Positions 55,261 through 63,938 of a stretch of DNA of 64,000 nucleotides are shown one piece after another. Origin of the DNA: JAPPLB01 sp965218555. Lineage in GTDB: Bacteria > Acidobacteriota > Terriglobia > Bryobacterales > UBA6623. Made by a program: the position numbers and the translations under genes. The notes under the pieces are model-generated. The model did no database searches. It was given only the letters and a program-made list of their open reading frames with translations, and was not told the DNA's origin. Within the stretch, counting starts at the first letter, position 1. The number at the start of each line of letters is the position of its first letter. The DNA lies in NCBI GenBank assembly GCA_965218555.1, contig OZ244625.1, positions 4,402,001 to 4,466,000 on the forward strand, in the 5' to 3' direction.

Positions 55261-56963
55261 ATGAACCAGAACCGATTCTCGCGGCGAGACTGGTTACAAT
55301 CCACGAGTCTCCTGGGGCTCGCCGCGCTCGGAGCGCCCGCCGCCGCCGGCGGGACCGGCGAGGGCGCCGGGAATCAGAAGGCCATCCAGCTCAGACCCGG
55401 CCTGAAGCAACTTTTCATGGACGACCGATTCTTCGCGGACCGGCGGGGAATCGAGTTGACCGTCAATCCGCCGCTGAAGGCCGGCCAAATCCTCTCTCCG
55501 GAGACCCCCTGGGAAAAGCGTGGGCTCGGATACGCCACCGTCCTCCAGGAAGGCGACATCTACAAGATGTGGTACAGCGGTTACGTCGGGTTTTACGACA
55601 AGCAGACTCGCTCCACGCCGTTCAATCTGTGCTATGCGACCAACGCGAGGACGGAATCCGCTGGAAACGAGAAAACGTCAATCTGTTCGACTGGCACGGC
55701 CACAATGAGAACAACGTTGTGATGCCGGGGACGACCGCCTCGGTCATGCTCGATCCCCGGGCTGCTCCCGAGCACCGTTATAAAGCGCTCGGGCTTATCT
55801 GGAGCAATGACCTTTGGAGCGAATCAGCCTCGGGCTTGGCGGGGCCTGCCAGCGGTCTGCAGCTATTCACCAGTCCGGACGGAATTCGTTGGAAGCGGCT
55901 CCCCAGGACCGTCTCGCCGTTCTTCCACGATTCGCTGAATCACCTGCTGTATGACGAGCGCATTGAGAAGTATGTCGCATACCTTCGCCTCTCCAGTCAG
56001 AATGCGCCCCGCGACAGCCCGATGTGGTTCAACGACCGGGAGATGTTCGTAGATAAGGCCAGCAAGCTCTATGAGGCCGACCCAAGCGGCAGAGTTGCCT
56101 ACTTCGATCCCGGCCGAGCCGTCGGCCGCATCGAACTCGACGATCCGATGCAGGCGCCTTGGCCGTATCGCGAAATCAAGACCAAATCCGAAAAGCCTCT
56201 CATCTACCGCCAACATGAAGCGTATGACGTGGTTATGGCTTGCGATGAGAACGACCCGCCGCACACCGACGTGCAGATGGCTCCCGTGATCAAGTTCCCC
56301 TACGCCCAGGATGCTTACTTCGCATTGTGGACAAACTACCGCCACTGGGGCTATCCGCCCGACGCGAAGAACCTGGACTTTCCTGGTGGGACCAGGAAGA
56401 ATGATGGCATCCAGGATGTGTCGCTGGCCGTCAGCCGTGACGGGATTCACTGGATGCGCCCGAACCGCTGCCCCTACATCTCTCTGGGCCTTGTCGGCAG
56501 CGCCGAGTCGTCGCTGCAATGGCCCGTGCTTGGCCTCCTGCGGAGAGAGGATGAACTGTACCAGTATTACGGCGGGGCGGCTCGCACGCATGGAGAGCCC
56601 GCGAATCTGCCCCAGGGCGGCCTGTTTCGTCTCGTTCAGCGACTGGATGGTTTTGTCTCGGCCAACGCCGGTCCGCAAGGCGGAACGTTCACGACGCCGC
56701 CCCTGGTGTTCTCGGGCAAGCACCTCGAATTCAACCTGAACGCCTCGGCCCTCGGATACTTGACCGTCGAGTTGCAGGACGCGCAAGGCAAGGCCCTGCC
56801 CGGCTACTCACTCGCCGAATCTCTCCCCATCGATCGCAACCGCCTTGCCGCCGCTGCGCGCTGGAGTTCCGGGAAGAACGTAGGCCGGCTGACGGGCACT
56901 CCCGTTCGTCTTCATATCGCCATGCGGTCATCGAAACTCTACTCGTTTCAATTCACGGGATGA
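55261..56963 (+). pseudogene. Tat-exported propeller (GH32/43-like) protein, frameshifted
   Basis: The reading frame opens at 55261 with a Tat signal (RFSRRDWLQSTSLLGLAALG) and the family text QLFMDDRFFADRRGIELTVN, GLGYATVLQEGDIYKMWYSG and FNLCYATN. Near 55645 the frame is lost; in the next frame EDGIRWKRENVNLFDWHG and the rest of the propeller continue cleanly to 56963 with SPDGIRWKRLPRTVSPFFHD, VSRDGIHWMRPNRCPYI and a C-terminal beta domain. A single missing base in CAACGCGAGG accounts for it. The family is the five-bladed propeller type common in acidobacteria and planctomycetes near glycosidases. Either a genuine inactivation or a sequencing error; the rest of the gene shows no decay. Confidence 0.8.
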
Positions 56964-56972
56964 CAGCAACCA

Positions 56973-57185
56973 TCAGGCGCCCGCTCCAACGTGAAGAAGT
57001 TGCCGTTTTCGCCGCAGAGGTCCCACCACAGCTCGGCCTGTCCCAAGAAAGCGGTCGGCGAGCAGGTCCAGTGTAGTCTTCCCGGACTGGCGCGGCCTGG
57101 TCAGGACCACGGCGGGGAACTTGGAGGCCGCCTTCTTGGGTACTGGCTCCAGCGACGAGGCAGGGATGACGACTGAGGGCGGCAA
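56973..57185 (-). pseudogene. AAA_14 family ATPase N-terminal fragment
   Basis: About 70 codons on the minus strand read SSLEPVPKKAASKFPAVVLT followed by RPRQSGKTT, which is the N-terminus of the AAA_14/DUF4143 ATPases. Their canonical text is TGPRQSGKTT; here the first glycine of the P-loop is Arg. The rest of the ATPase is gone; after the lysine loop the sequence becomes non-family and stops. It lies between the propeller gene and the SprT-like gene, at the edge of the defence-type island, and is one more piece of a reduced locus. Confidence 0.6.
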
Positions 57186-57216
57186 GGATCATGGCCGGGA
57201 TAGACATTATCCTGCC

Positions 57217-57924
57217 TTAGCTCGTTTGGCTCTCGTAGGCCTTCGCACTTGGTGTTGCTCCGATTCGCAGTGCCGTTGCCTTCCACAGCGGTCCATGGCC
57301 TGCCTCGGGTCCCGCGATCGCGTGTGCGATCTCGTGCAGCACGGTGTCCCGAATCTGCTCATTGCTTCCCTCCAGGGCATGGGTGCGGCTGATCCGGATC
57401 ACGCGGTCTCGGAAGTGACAGTCGCCGAGGCGCCTCTTGGCCTCGACGAACGCGAGGCTCCAGCCCCTGAGCCCATGCTCTTCCATCAGCCGCCGGGCCA
57501 TTCCCGCAACGCCGTTCAGCCGCTCCACGCCGTTCCTTGCGTTTTCCCCTCCCGCCCTGTGGAGCAGACCATAGGGGACGTTCCAGCATGTCTCTTCGCA
57601 GCGTACCTTCGCTCTCTTCGGGTTGAGCTTCACAATCTCGCCACGTCTCGGTCCGTCGGGGCTTGTGAACGTCACCTCGTCCCCCACGCGGTAGTCAGAT
57701 CGCGCTTTGTCGTGCCGTGTGACTATCGTGGCTCGCCGCGCTCCTCCCGAGTGCTTCAACGCCGCCTCCAGGACTTTCCAGGTCCGCTCCTCGGTGTCGA
57801 TTACCTTCGCGAAGCGGCGCCGTCCCTGCCGTTGGAGGAGATGACCGTGGATCGTTTCCCCCTTGTGAGTGAACTGTACGGCAGACCCGATGGATAGCGG
57901 GCGCTCCTCCTGCTGACCGGGCAT
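57217..57924 (-). CDS. SprT-like zinc metallopeptidase-type protein
   Basis: A 235-residue protein. The C-terminal half holds the SprT-type zinc site DTVLHEIAHAIAG followed by HGPLWKATALRIG, with the third histidine ligand 12 residues on, and GWSLAFVEAKRRLGDCHF before it. The N-terminal 110 residues contain two small beta units (IGSAVQFTHKGETIHGHLLQ and VGDEVTFTSPDGPRRGEIV) reading like KOW-type or DNA-processing modules. SprT proteins (eukaryotic Spartan is a relative) act on DNA-protein crosslinks; whether this one is a protease is inference. It is 36 bases downstream of the helicase, same strand, probably one operon. SprT-like genes are known companions of helicase-methylase islands. Confidence 0.82.
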   Translation of the reverse strand: MPGQQEERPLSIGSAVQFTHKGETIHGHLLQRQGRRRFAKVIDTEERTWKVLEAALKHSGGARRATIVTRHDKARSDYRVGDEVTFTSPDGPRRGEIVKLNPKRAKVRCEETCWNVPYGLLHRAGGENARNGVERLNGVAGMARRLMEEHGLRGWSLAFVEAKRRLGDCHFRDRVIRISRTHALEGSNEQIRDTVLHEIAHAIAGPEAGHGPLWKATALRIGATPSAKAYESQTS

Positions 57925-57960
57925 TCGACCTTCTCCTCTGCCTATATCTGATGCTATGCC

Positions 57961-60549
57961 TCAGCCGTCGAGGATATCCTTCAACGTCTTGTCGGCTGGC
58001 GGTTCGTCCGCCCCAGTTATGAACTCCGGAGGGGTAAACAGGGGGTTGCCCGGCGACCACAGTTCCAGGCTTTCGGCGTGTTCTTCGAAATACTCCGGGT
58101 CGGTGGTCACTCGCAGTCGCTCGATCATGCCGGGGGCCAACAGTCCGTATTCTTGATGTCCCAAGGGCTGGACATCGGTCCCCGGCGGCATCACATCGGT
58201 TAACCGGATAATCCTGTCGAGATCCCGCATGGTGACAGAGGATGGCGCTCGCTCCGGCACGGCGAGGTCGCTCTCCGTCACCGCATCGATATCGAAACCT
58301 CGCTCCTTGGCTTCGTGCGCCTGCTGCTCGATCGTTTCCACGATACGGGTGCGCTCTGCGCCTTCGCGCCCTCGTCCCGACAACACGGCATCGGATATGG
58401 CGCGCGGCGCTCGCGCCAGAATCGGCTGCAAGCGGCCGACCACGGATTCGAAAAGGCCGATGCGGCTCCTGAGCGCCCGGTAAACGTCAGTTTCTACCGT
58501 GCCCTCGTAGTGCAGGTTGACGATTCGAATGATCCAATGCTGCTGGCCGAGGCGGTCGATGCGGCCGATGCGCTGTTCCACCCGCATGGGGTTCCACGGC
58601 ATGTCGTAGTTGATCAAGGCTCCGCAGAACTGGAAATTCAAACCCTCGGCGGCGGCGTCGGTGCACAGTAGAACGTCGGCTTCGCCCTCCCGGAACCGAC
58701 GTTTGGCATCGTCACGCCCGATCCTGCGCCAGGAGCCGTCGGCGGAGGGTATTTCCCCGCCGCGTCCCGAGAAGCACATCAATCTATGATCGCCGGCCTT
58801 CAGAAGTTCTCCACGCAGGAAATCCATGGTGTCGGTGTACTGGGTGAAGACCATTGCTTGGCGGTAGTCGCCCTGGAGCAGCTCATGGAGGGCGCTCTTC
58901 AGGCTTGCGAGCTTGCTGTCCGGCGGCAGTCTGCCGATGCGGTCAAGCAGGTTTTCGACTTCGGCCTTCTCCTCGGCGGCGAGGGCCTTGCGCTCAAGCA
59001 GTGTCAACTCATCGGTATCCAGGACGTCATCCATGGTTTCATCGTCGGGTGCGTCTTCGTCCAGGTTCATCCATGGCGCCTTGTTATCGGAGGCAACAGT
59101 ATCGAGATGCCTCTGGAGGGTCTTGCGCAGGGCGCTGAAACTGCTGGCGAGCCGGCGGCGATAGATGGTCATGACGAAACCCACCGCCGTGCGCTCGTCG
59201 AGGCTGGCCTGGTTGTAGGTGCTGGCGATGTAGTCCTCGACAGCTTCATAGAGCGCCCGCTCTTCGGCTGTCATCTCAAGGAAGCGGTCCTCGACCCGGC
59301 GGTCGGCAATCGGCGTGGTCAACATTCCCGCTTTGAAATATCCTCGCAATAACTTACGGGTGTGCCGCGAGACCAGCCTGCGGACTGGCGTGTGTGCCCT
59401 CATGATGGTGAGCGCCGCCCGGCGCTCTGTCGTTTCCAGTCTTCGGCGCGGGATGCCGGCAACGTCGCGCAATGCACGGAGGATCTTGTTGGCTTTCAGG
59501 CGCGACAGGTCGACGAGGCGTTGCGCCTGCTCGGTCTGAACCGTGCCGTAAGCGCGCTCGGCCGACTGAAACAGCCGGGCCATGCGATCCAACGCATCCG
59601 ATGAGGGGTTCGGTTGCTCCAGGTCCTGGAAAAAGCCGAGAAACGCCTGGGCCGTCCACTCCGGCGGCAGGCCGAGCAGGTTCAGCAGGTCCCAAACCTC
59701 GATGGGATGAACCTGCATCGGCGTCGCTGTCAGCAATATCAAGCCTTGGGTGCGGTCCTTCAATCCTTGCATAAGCCTGAGGAGCAAGTTCGGTCCGCCT
59801 TCCTGCAGGCTTCCCGCGGCCCGCCGCCGGGCATGGTGGGCTTCGTCAAGCACCACCAGGTCCCATGGTTCGGCCCCCTCCAGCAGGGCCGCCGCGCGGT
59901 CACGCCGACGCATCAGGTGACTCGACGCAATCACCACGGGTTCACGATGCCAGCGATCGCGGTCGACATCGCGCTCGTTCCGCCCGCGCCATGCCGGCGA
60001 GGGATACCAGACCAGCTTCCGGCCGTCGTAGATCGGCCAGTTGAGATTGAACTTCTCGCGCAGCTCGATCTGCCATTGTTGGAGGACGGCTTTGGGGGCC
60101 AAAACGAGGACCCGTTTCGCCCGCCCGGCAAGCCAGGCTTGGCGCAACAGCATGCCCGCCTGGATGGTCTTGCCGAGGCCGACCTCGTCGGCGATCAGAA
60201 GCTTCGGCGGCCAATCGCGGTTGAGGCGCTCAAAAGCCCTCACCTGATGGGGCCACGGGATGACCGCCGAGGTTGCTTCGCCTACGCGCTCACCCCCATG
60301 CGGGCGTGAAGGCGCATGTTGAATGAAAGACCAGACACGGCTTCTCAGATCGCCGGGTGGGAGTTCCGCCGGCTTTACGGATTCGATCGCCTCGCGCTCC
60401 GGCTTCTTCGGAGAAGGCTTTGCAGGCTTTTTGGGAGTCTCCTTGAGGCGGGAGGGCATGTCGCTTGACGGCATGAAGCGCATCAAGTCCCGGCGCACGG
60501 CGGCGGGCACATCGAGCACGATCACGCGCTGCGACTTGCCGGCACACAT
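57961..60549 (-). CDS. SNF2/RapA-like helicase, N-terminus rebuilt by deletion
   Basis: An 862-residue ATP-dependent helicase of the SNF2/RapA type. Motifs: Walker A ADEVGLGKTIQAG, motif II VVLDEAHHARR, motif III LILLTATPMQ, then in the second RecA domain AMVFTQYTDTMDFLRG, LLCTDAAAEGLNFQFC and RVEQRIGRIDRLGQQ. The N-terminal 100 residues before the Walker motif are Lys/Pro-rich (RLKETPKKPAKPSPKKPE). The in-frame ATG at 60547-60549 lies right at the junction with the DUF499 remnant, so the original N-terminus is lost and translation may reinitiate here, coupled to the remnant. The helicase domains show no lesion. Such helicases occur in DUF499-DUF1156 methylase islands and in DISARM-like systems. 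Confidence 0.75.
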   Translation of the reverse strand: MCAGKSQRVIVLDVPAAVRRDLMRFMPSSDMPSRLKETPKKPAKPSPKKPEREAIESVKPAELPPGDLRSRVWSFIQHAPSRPHGGERVGEATSAVIPWPHQVRAFERLNRDWPPKLLIADEVGLGKTIQAGMLLRQAWLAGRAKRVLVLAPKAVLQQWQIELREKFNLNWPIYDGRKLVWYPSPAWRGRNERDVDRDRWHREPVVIASSHLMRRRDRAAALLEGAEPWDLVVLDEAHHARRRAAGSLQEGGPNLLLRLMQGLKDRTQGLILLTATPMQVHPIEVWDLLNLLGLPPEWTAQAFLGFFQDLEQPNPSSDALDRMARLFQSAERAYGTVQTEQAQRLVDLSRLKANKILRALRDVAGIPRRRLETTERRAALTIMRAHTPVRRLVSRHTRKLLRGYFKAGMLTTPIADRRVEDRFLEMTAEERALYEAVEDYIASTYNQASLDERTAVGFVMTIYRRRLASSFSALRKTLQRHLDTVASDNKAPWMNLDEDAPDDETMDDVLDTDELTLLERKALAAEEKAEVENLLDRIGRLPPDSKLASLKSALHELLQGDYRQAMVFTQYTDTMDFLRGELLKAGDHRLMCFSGRGGEIPSADGSWRRIGRDDAKRRFREGEADVLLCTDAAAEGLNFQFCGALINYDMPWNPMRVEQRIGRIDRLGQQHWIIRIVNLHYEGTVETDVYRALRSRIGLFESVVGRLQPILARAPRAISDAVLSGRGREGAERTRIVETIEQQAHEAKERGFDIDAVTESDLAVPERAPSSVTMRDLDRIIRLTDVMPPGTDVQPLGHQEYGLLAPGMIERLRVTTDPEYFEEHAESLELWSPGNPLFTPPEFITGADEPPADKTLKDILDG

Positions 60550-60739
60550 TGGCGAGCAGGTTTTTGAGGCCCCTTGTGGGATAGGTATTGGCGAAGAAGC
60601 GTCCCGGATCGAGGTACTCCTCGTTTCCCTTGCCGACAATGACCTGGGCCAGATCCGCAGCGAAGTCGGCCTCGCTAATCGCTCCCTTGAGAACATCCGA
60701 GCGTGGCCGGCATGTCTCGAATATCGTCGGGATGGTCAT
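60542..60739 (-). pseudogene. DUF499 ATPase remnant, first 66 residues
   Basis: The frame from ATG 60739 reads TIPTIFETCRPRSDVLKGAI then SEADFAADLAQVIVG and YLDPGRFFANTYPTRGLKNL plus LANVC, which is the N-terminus of DUF499-family ATPases (normally about 1000 residues). After codon 66 homology ends abruptly and the frame continues into unrelated sequence, while the helicase frame begins over the same bases. This looks like an internal deletion that removed the DUF499 body and whatever lay between, often a DUF1156 adenine methylase, and joined the rest to the helicase. The start overlaps the HTH gene stop by ATGA, so the original operon order is kept. Confidence 0.72.
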
Positions 60740-60948
60740 GGTTGCCGTCCCACCTGCTTTCCCGGGCCATCCGGCCCGACCGCGTTCGCTTCGGTCCATT
60801 GGTCGATCTCGCTTTTTCTGAACCGCCAGGAGCCACCCACCTTGAAACTCGGGATCTCTCTATTGGCAACCAACCGGTAAATAGTGCGGGCCTTCACCTT
60901 GAGGTATTCCGCTACCTCTCGCACGGTCATGACCTCGGTTTCGGTCAT
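60736..60948 (-). CDS. Excisionase-type helix-turn-helix protein
   Basis: A 70-residue MerR/excisionase-like DNA-binding protein: MTVREVAEYLKVKARTIYRL carries the helix-turn-helix and FKVGGSWRFRKSEIDQW the wing. The start is the ATG at 60946-60948 (MTETEVMT). It overlaps the DUF499 remnant by four bases (ATGA), so it heads the operon. Single HTH genes of this kind frequently precede DUF499/DUF1156 islands and may regulate them. It could also be an old integrative-element excisionase; no integrase is found here. Confidence 0.85.
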   Translation of the reverse strand: MTETEVMTVREVAEYLKVKARTIYRLVANREIPSFKVGGSWRFRKSEIDQWTEANAVGPDGPGKQVGRQP

Positions 60949-61083
60949 CGGCGCCCTGCCCTTTGATGGATCAAGTCCGGAAAGACCAGCCTGTAGAATG
61001 TAACAAAATCGGCAAAGCAACGAGAGAGAAGTCAAAGCTTGCCGGAACCCACCAGCGGAAGAGTTCGAACTCCCGCGCGGGAG

Positions 61084-62625
61084 TCAGCGGCGCCAGCGCA
61101 GTAGGGCATCGAAGAGCTTCTTCACGCGCGGCGTAAGGCGCGTGCGGTTGTACGCGTCGGCCGCCTTCTTGATCACTTCCGCCTGGGTCGGATAGGGATG
61201 GATCGTCTTCGCGATCGTTCCGAGCCCCACCCCCGCCGTCATCGCAAGGGATATCTCCGAGATCATATCCCCGGCATTGCGGGCCACAAGGCTTGCGCCA
61301 AGAATATGATCCGTGCCTTTCTTGACGTGAACCTTGAGGAAACCGTCGTCCTCACCCTCGAGAATGGCCCGGTCAACCGATGACATTGCGATGGTGAAAG
61401 TCTGAATCTCGATACCCTTCTTCGCGGCCTCATGGGGATAGAGGCCGACATGGGCGATCTCGGGGTCAGTGTACGTGCACCAGGGGATCGTGAGAGCGCT
61501 CGTGCGGCCGCGTCCGAAGAACAGCGCGTTGCCGATGATAAGCCGCGCCATCGCATCGGCCGTATGCGTGAACTTGTAAGGAAAGCAAATGTCGCCCGCC
61601 GCGTAGACGTTTCCGTTCGTCGTGCGGAGGAAGTCATCGACTTTGATGCCTGTCCGCTTGTCGTACTCGACGCCCGCCGTCTCCAAGCCCAGGCCGTCGA
61701 CATTCGGCGCGCGTCCGGCGCCGACGATGATCTGGTCGACGCGCAACTCTTCTCGCCCGGCGGCGCCGTCGATCTCGAGAATCTTTTCCTCGTCCTCGCT
61801 ACGCACGCCGGTGATCTTCGCGCTGCAGCGAATCTTGAGACCGTCTCGAAGCAAGGCCGCCTCGACACGCAGGGCGGCGTCTTGATCTTCGCGGCTCAAA
61901 ATGTGCGACGCCACCTCGAACAGAGTCACTTCCGACCCGAAGCGCGTGAACGCCTGCGACATTTCGCAACCGATCGGCCCTGCGCCAATAACGGCGATAT
62001 GAGCCGGCAGCCTGGTCAGCGAGAACACCGTTTCGTTGGTCAAATACCCTGCCTCAGCCAATCCCGGGATCGGCGGGGCCGCCGCCCGCGCTCCGGTTGC
62101 AATACAGGCTTTCGAAAACACCAGTTTCTTACCGCCGACAGTGACCGTGTTGCGTCCGGTGAACTCTGCGCCGCCAATGAACACGTCGACACCCAGATCG
62201 CGAAACCGGGCGGCTGAATCGTGATGGCTGATGCCGGCGCGAAGCCGCCGCATGCGCTCCATGACCGCCGGGAAGTCCACAGTGAAGCCTCGGGGGACGT
62301 CCACTCCGAATTTGTGCGCGTCGCGCACGTCCGCGTAGGCGTGGGCGCAACGCAGTAGAGCCTTCGACGGCACACATCCGACATTCAGACAATCGCCGCC
62401 CATCAGGGCGCGTTCGATGAGAGCGACCTTCGCTCCAAGGCCGGCCGCGCCCGCCGCCGTCACCAGGCCCGCGGTTCCTGCCCCGATCACGACCAAGTTG
62501 TAGCGGCCCGACGGCTTGGGGTTCACCCAGTTCGGCGGATGCACGTTCTGCACGAGCCGCTTGTTGTGTTCGTCCAGCGGCAGGGTCTGCGGTAATGTTT
62601 CAGCGATCGTCTTGAGTTCTGTCAT
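61084..62625 (-). CDS. MerA-like FAD/NAD(P) disulfide oxidoreductase
   Basis: A 513-residue flavoprotein of the pyridine nucleotide-disulfide family. The N-terminus has the FAD loop VVIGAGTAGLVTAAGAAGLG after about 40 leading residues, then the redox pair GGDCLNVGCVPSKALLR. The NAD(P) loop is HIAVIGAGPIGCEMSQAF, and the second FAD motif is NVYAAGDIC. The C-terminal dimerisation domain is full length but lacks the cysteine pair that mercuric reductases use at their end, and there is no N-terminal heavy-metal domain. It is thus a MerA homologue, probably not a mercuric reductase. It is 62 bases downstream of the VTT membrane protein, a pairing seen in other bacteria. Confidence 0.85.
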   Translation of the reverse strand: MTELKTIAETLPQTLPLDEHNKRLVQNVHPPNWVNPKPSGRYNLVVIGAGTAGLVTAAGAAGLGAKVALIERALMGGDCLNVGCVPSKALLRCAHAYADVRDAHKFGVDVPRGFTVDFPAVMERMRRLRAGISHHDSAARFRDLGVDVFIGGAEFTGRNTVTVGGKKLVFSKACIATGARAAAPPIPGLAEAGYLTNETVFSLTRLPAHIAVIGAGPIGCEMSQAFTRFGSEVTLFEVASHILSREDQDAALRVEAALLRDGLKIRCSAKITGVRSEDEEKILEIDGAAGREELRVDQIIVGAGRAPNVDGLGLETAGVEYDKRTGIKVDDFLRTTNGNVYAAGDICFPYKFTHTADAMARLIIGNALFFGRGRTSALTIPWCTYTDPEIAHVGLYPHEAAKKGIEIQTFTIAMSSVDRAILEGEDDGFLKVHVKKGTDHILGASLVARNAGDMISEISLAMTAGVGLGTIAKTIHPYPTQAEVIKKAADAYNRTRLTPRVKKLFDALLRWRR

Positions 62626-62687
62626 CGGGCATCGGGAGAAGGGGAGAGAGCTGTGGAACAGCCCCGAAGGGCGAGGATGGCGCTGCT

Positions 62688-63938
62688 TCAGGTAGCGCCG
62701 GTCGCCAGGGGGCCGCGGTTGAGCGGCCCATCATCGTGCAGCCAGCGAATATTCGGCTCGGCGTCCGGGATATCCAGGATCGAGTTGACCGGACCATGGT
62801 CCAGTATCAGCCGCTGCGTGAAGGCATTGTATGAGTTGATCAACAAAGCGAGCTTTTCGTCACAACTCATTTGATCAAAAGGAACGTCCGCGATCGAACG
62901 AATGTACTTGTTCAGATTACCCGCGTCCGCGCGAACGCCGTCGTAGTCGCCCCAGCCTTCATCGTCGACGTGATTTCGGAGCAGCGTGTCGAGGAGCGAG
63001 TGATCGGAGGTCGCCCCGTCGGCACTGGCTCCGTATGCCTCGTCGCGCACGACCGGCGGCGGCCCCAACAGGCGTTCGAGGCTCGTCCGAACCTGGCCGG
63101 CATAGAGCGCCAAGGAGAACAACACCATTGCCACGACGGCTGTGGCGATCACGCTCCAGGGCATGCCCTGGGGTAGCGCTTGCTCAGAGGCTGCTGCTTC
63201 TTCTTGGGGTTGCTCAGCGGCGATGGCCGTCTGCTTTTTGATCGCGTTGTTGGCGAGGCGCGTGACGTAAACGGTGACCGCAATCGTCGCCAGCAAGCCC
63301 ACCACCAACAGAGCCCATTGCCCGGCGGTCCTGCCGGTTCCACCGCCGACGGCCGCCGCGAGCCCCTGGCCTCCCAAATGCCCGAGGTAAACGTACATGA
63401 ACGTTCCCGGCAGCATGAACAGCGCACTCGCCCCGACACAGGGCCAAAAACGAATCGCCGTCAGGCCGTACAGGTAGTTCTGCAGGTTGAACGGTACTGC
63501 GGGCGACAGGCGCAGCAGTGCGACAATCTTCCAGCCACCCTCTCCGATCGCCGAGTCGATCGCGCTGAACTTGGGGTTTCGCGAAGCGATCTCGGCCACC
63601 TTCCCGCGGGCCACGTAGCGAGCGATCAGGAACGACAGCGCCACCACCGTCGTTGCCGCAAGCCAAACTGTCAGCGTTCCGACGGTCAGACCGAAGATGG
63701 CTCCGCCTGCCAGTGTCAACGCCGAAGCGGGTATAAGCAGCGTCGCGGCAATCGCATAGACTACGCCGAAAATCAGGGGTGCCCAAGCGCCCAGGTCAGA
63801 GATCCGACTCTGCAATGCCTGTACGCCGCTGTCCACCGGGAGGGCGCGCGCGAGCAGAATCACCGCCGCCACGATGAGGAGCAGCGAAACACCCCGGATG
63901 ATGTTGGCGTATCGATGAATCGAACGGGAAAAGCTCAT
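62688..63938 (-). CDS. VTT/TVP38 membrane protein with truncated DUF547 segment
   Basis: A 416-residue protein. Residues about 1-230 are a TVP38/TMEM64 (VTT) domain with membrane helices GVSLLLIVAAVILLARALP, APLIFGVVYAIAATLLIPAS and ALLVVGLLATIAVTVYVTRL, and the family motif LRLSPAVPFNLQNYLYGLT. A further membrane helix (VIATAVVAMVLFSLALYAG) follows. The last 100 residues start a DUF547 domain: DTLLRNHVDDEGWGDYDGVR and DEKLALLINSYNAFTQRLI then HGPVNSILDIP. DUF547 normally continues another 60-100 residues; here it ends at a stop after LATGAT. The neighbour is the MerA-like gene 62 bases on. The start is the ATG at 63936-63938. Confidence 0.82.
   Translation of the reverse strand: MSFSRSIHRYANIIRGVSLLLIVAAVILLARALPVDSGVQALQSRISDLGAWAPLIFGVVYAIAATLLIPASALTLAGGAIFGLTVGTLTVWLAATTVVALSFLIARYVARGKVAEIASRNPKFSAIDSAIGEGGWKIVALLRLSPAVPFNLQNYLYGLTAIRFWPCVGASALFMLPGTFMYVYLGHLGGQGLAAAVGGGTGRTAGQWALLVVGLLATIAVTVYVTRLANNAIKKQTAIAAEQPQEEAAASEQALPQGMPWSVIATAVVAMVLFSLALYAGQVRTSLERLLGPPPVVRDEAYGASADGATSDHSLLDTLLRNHVDDEGWGDYDGVRADAGNLNKYIRSIADVPFDQMSCDEKLALLINSYNAFTQRLILDHGPVNSILDIPDAEPNIRWLHDDGPLNRGPLATGAT

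Noticed and set aside
57961..60948. Complete DISARM or BREX system
   Set aside because: Only one helicase is present; no methylase, DUF1998, phospholipase-D, PglZ or BrxC-like gene is encoded here.
61084..62625. Mercury resistance locus
   Set aside because: The flavoprotein lacks the heavy-metal domain and terminal cysteine pair, and no merR, merT or merP is near.
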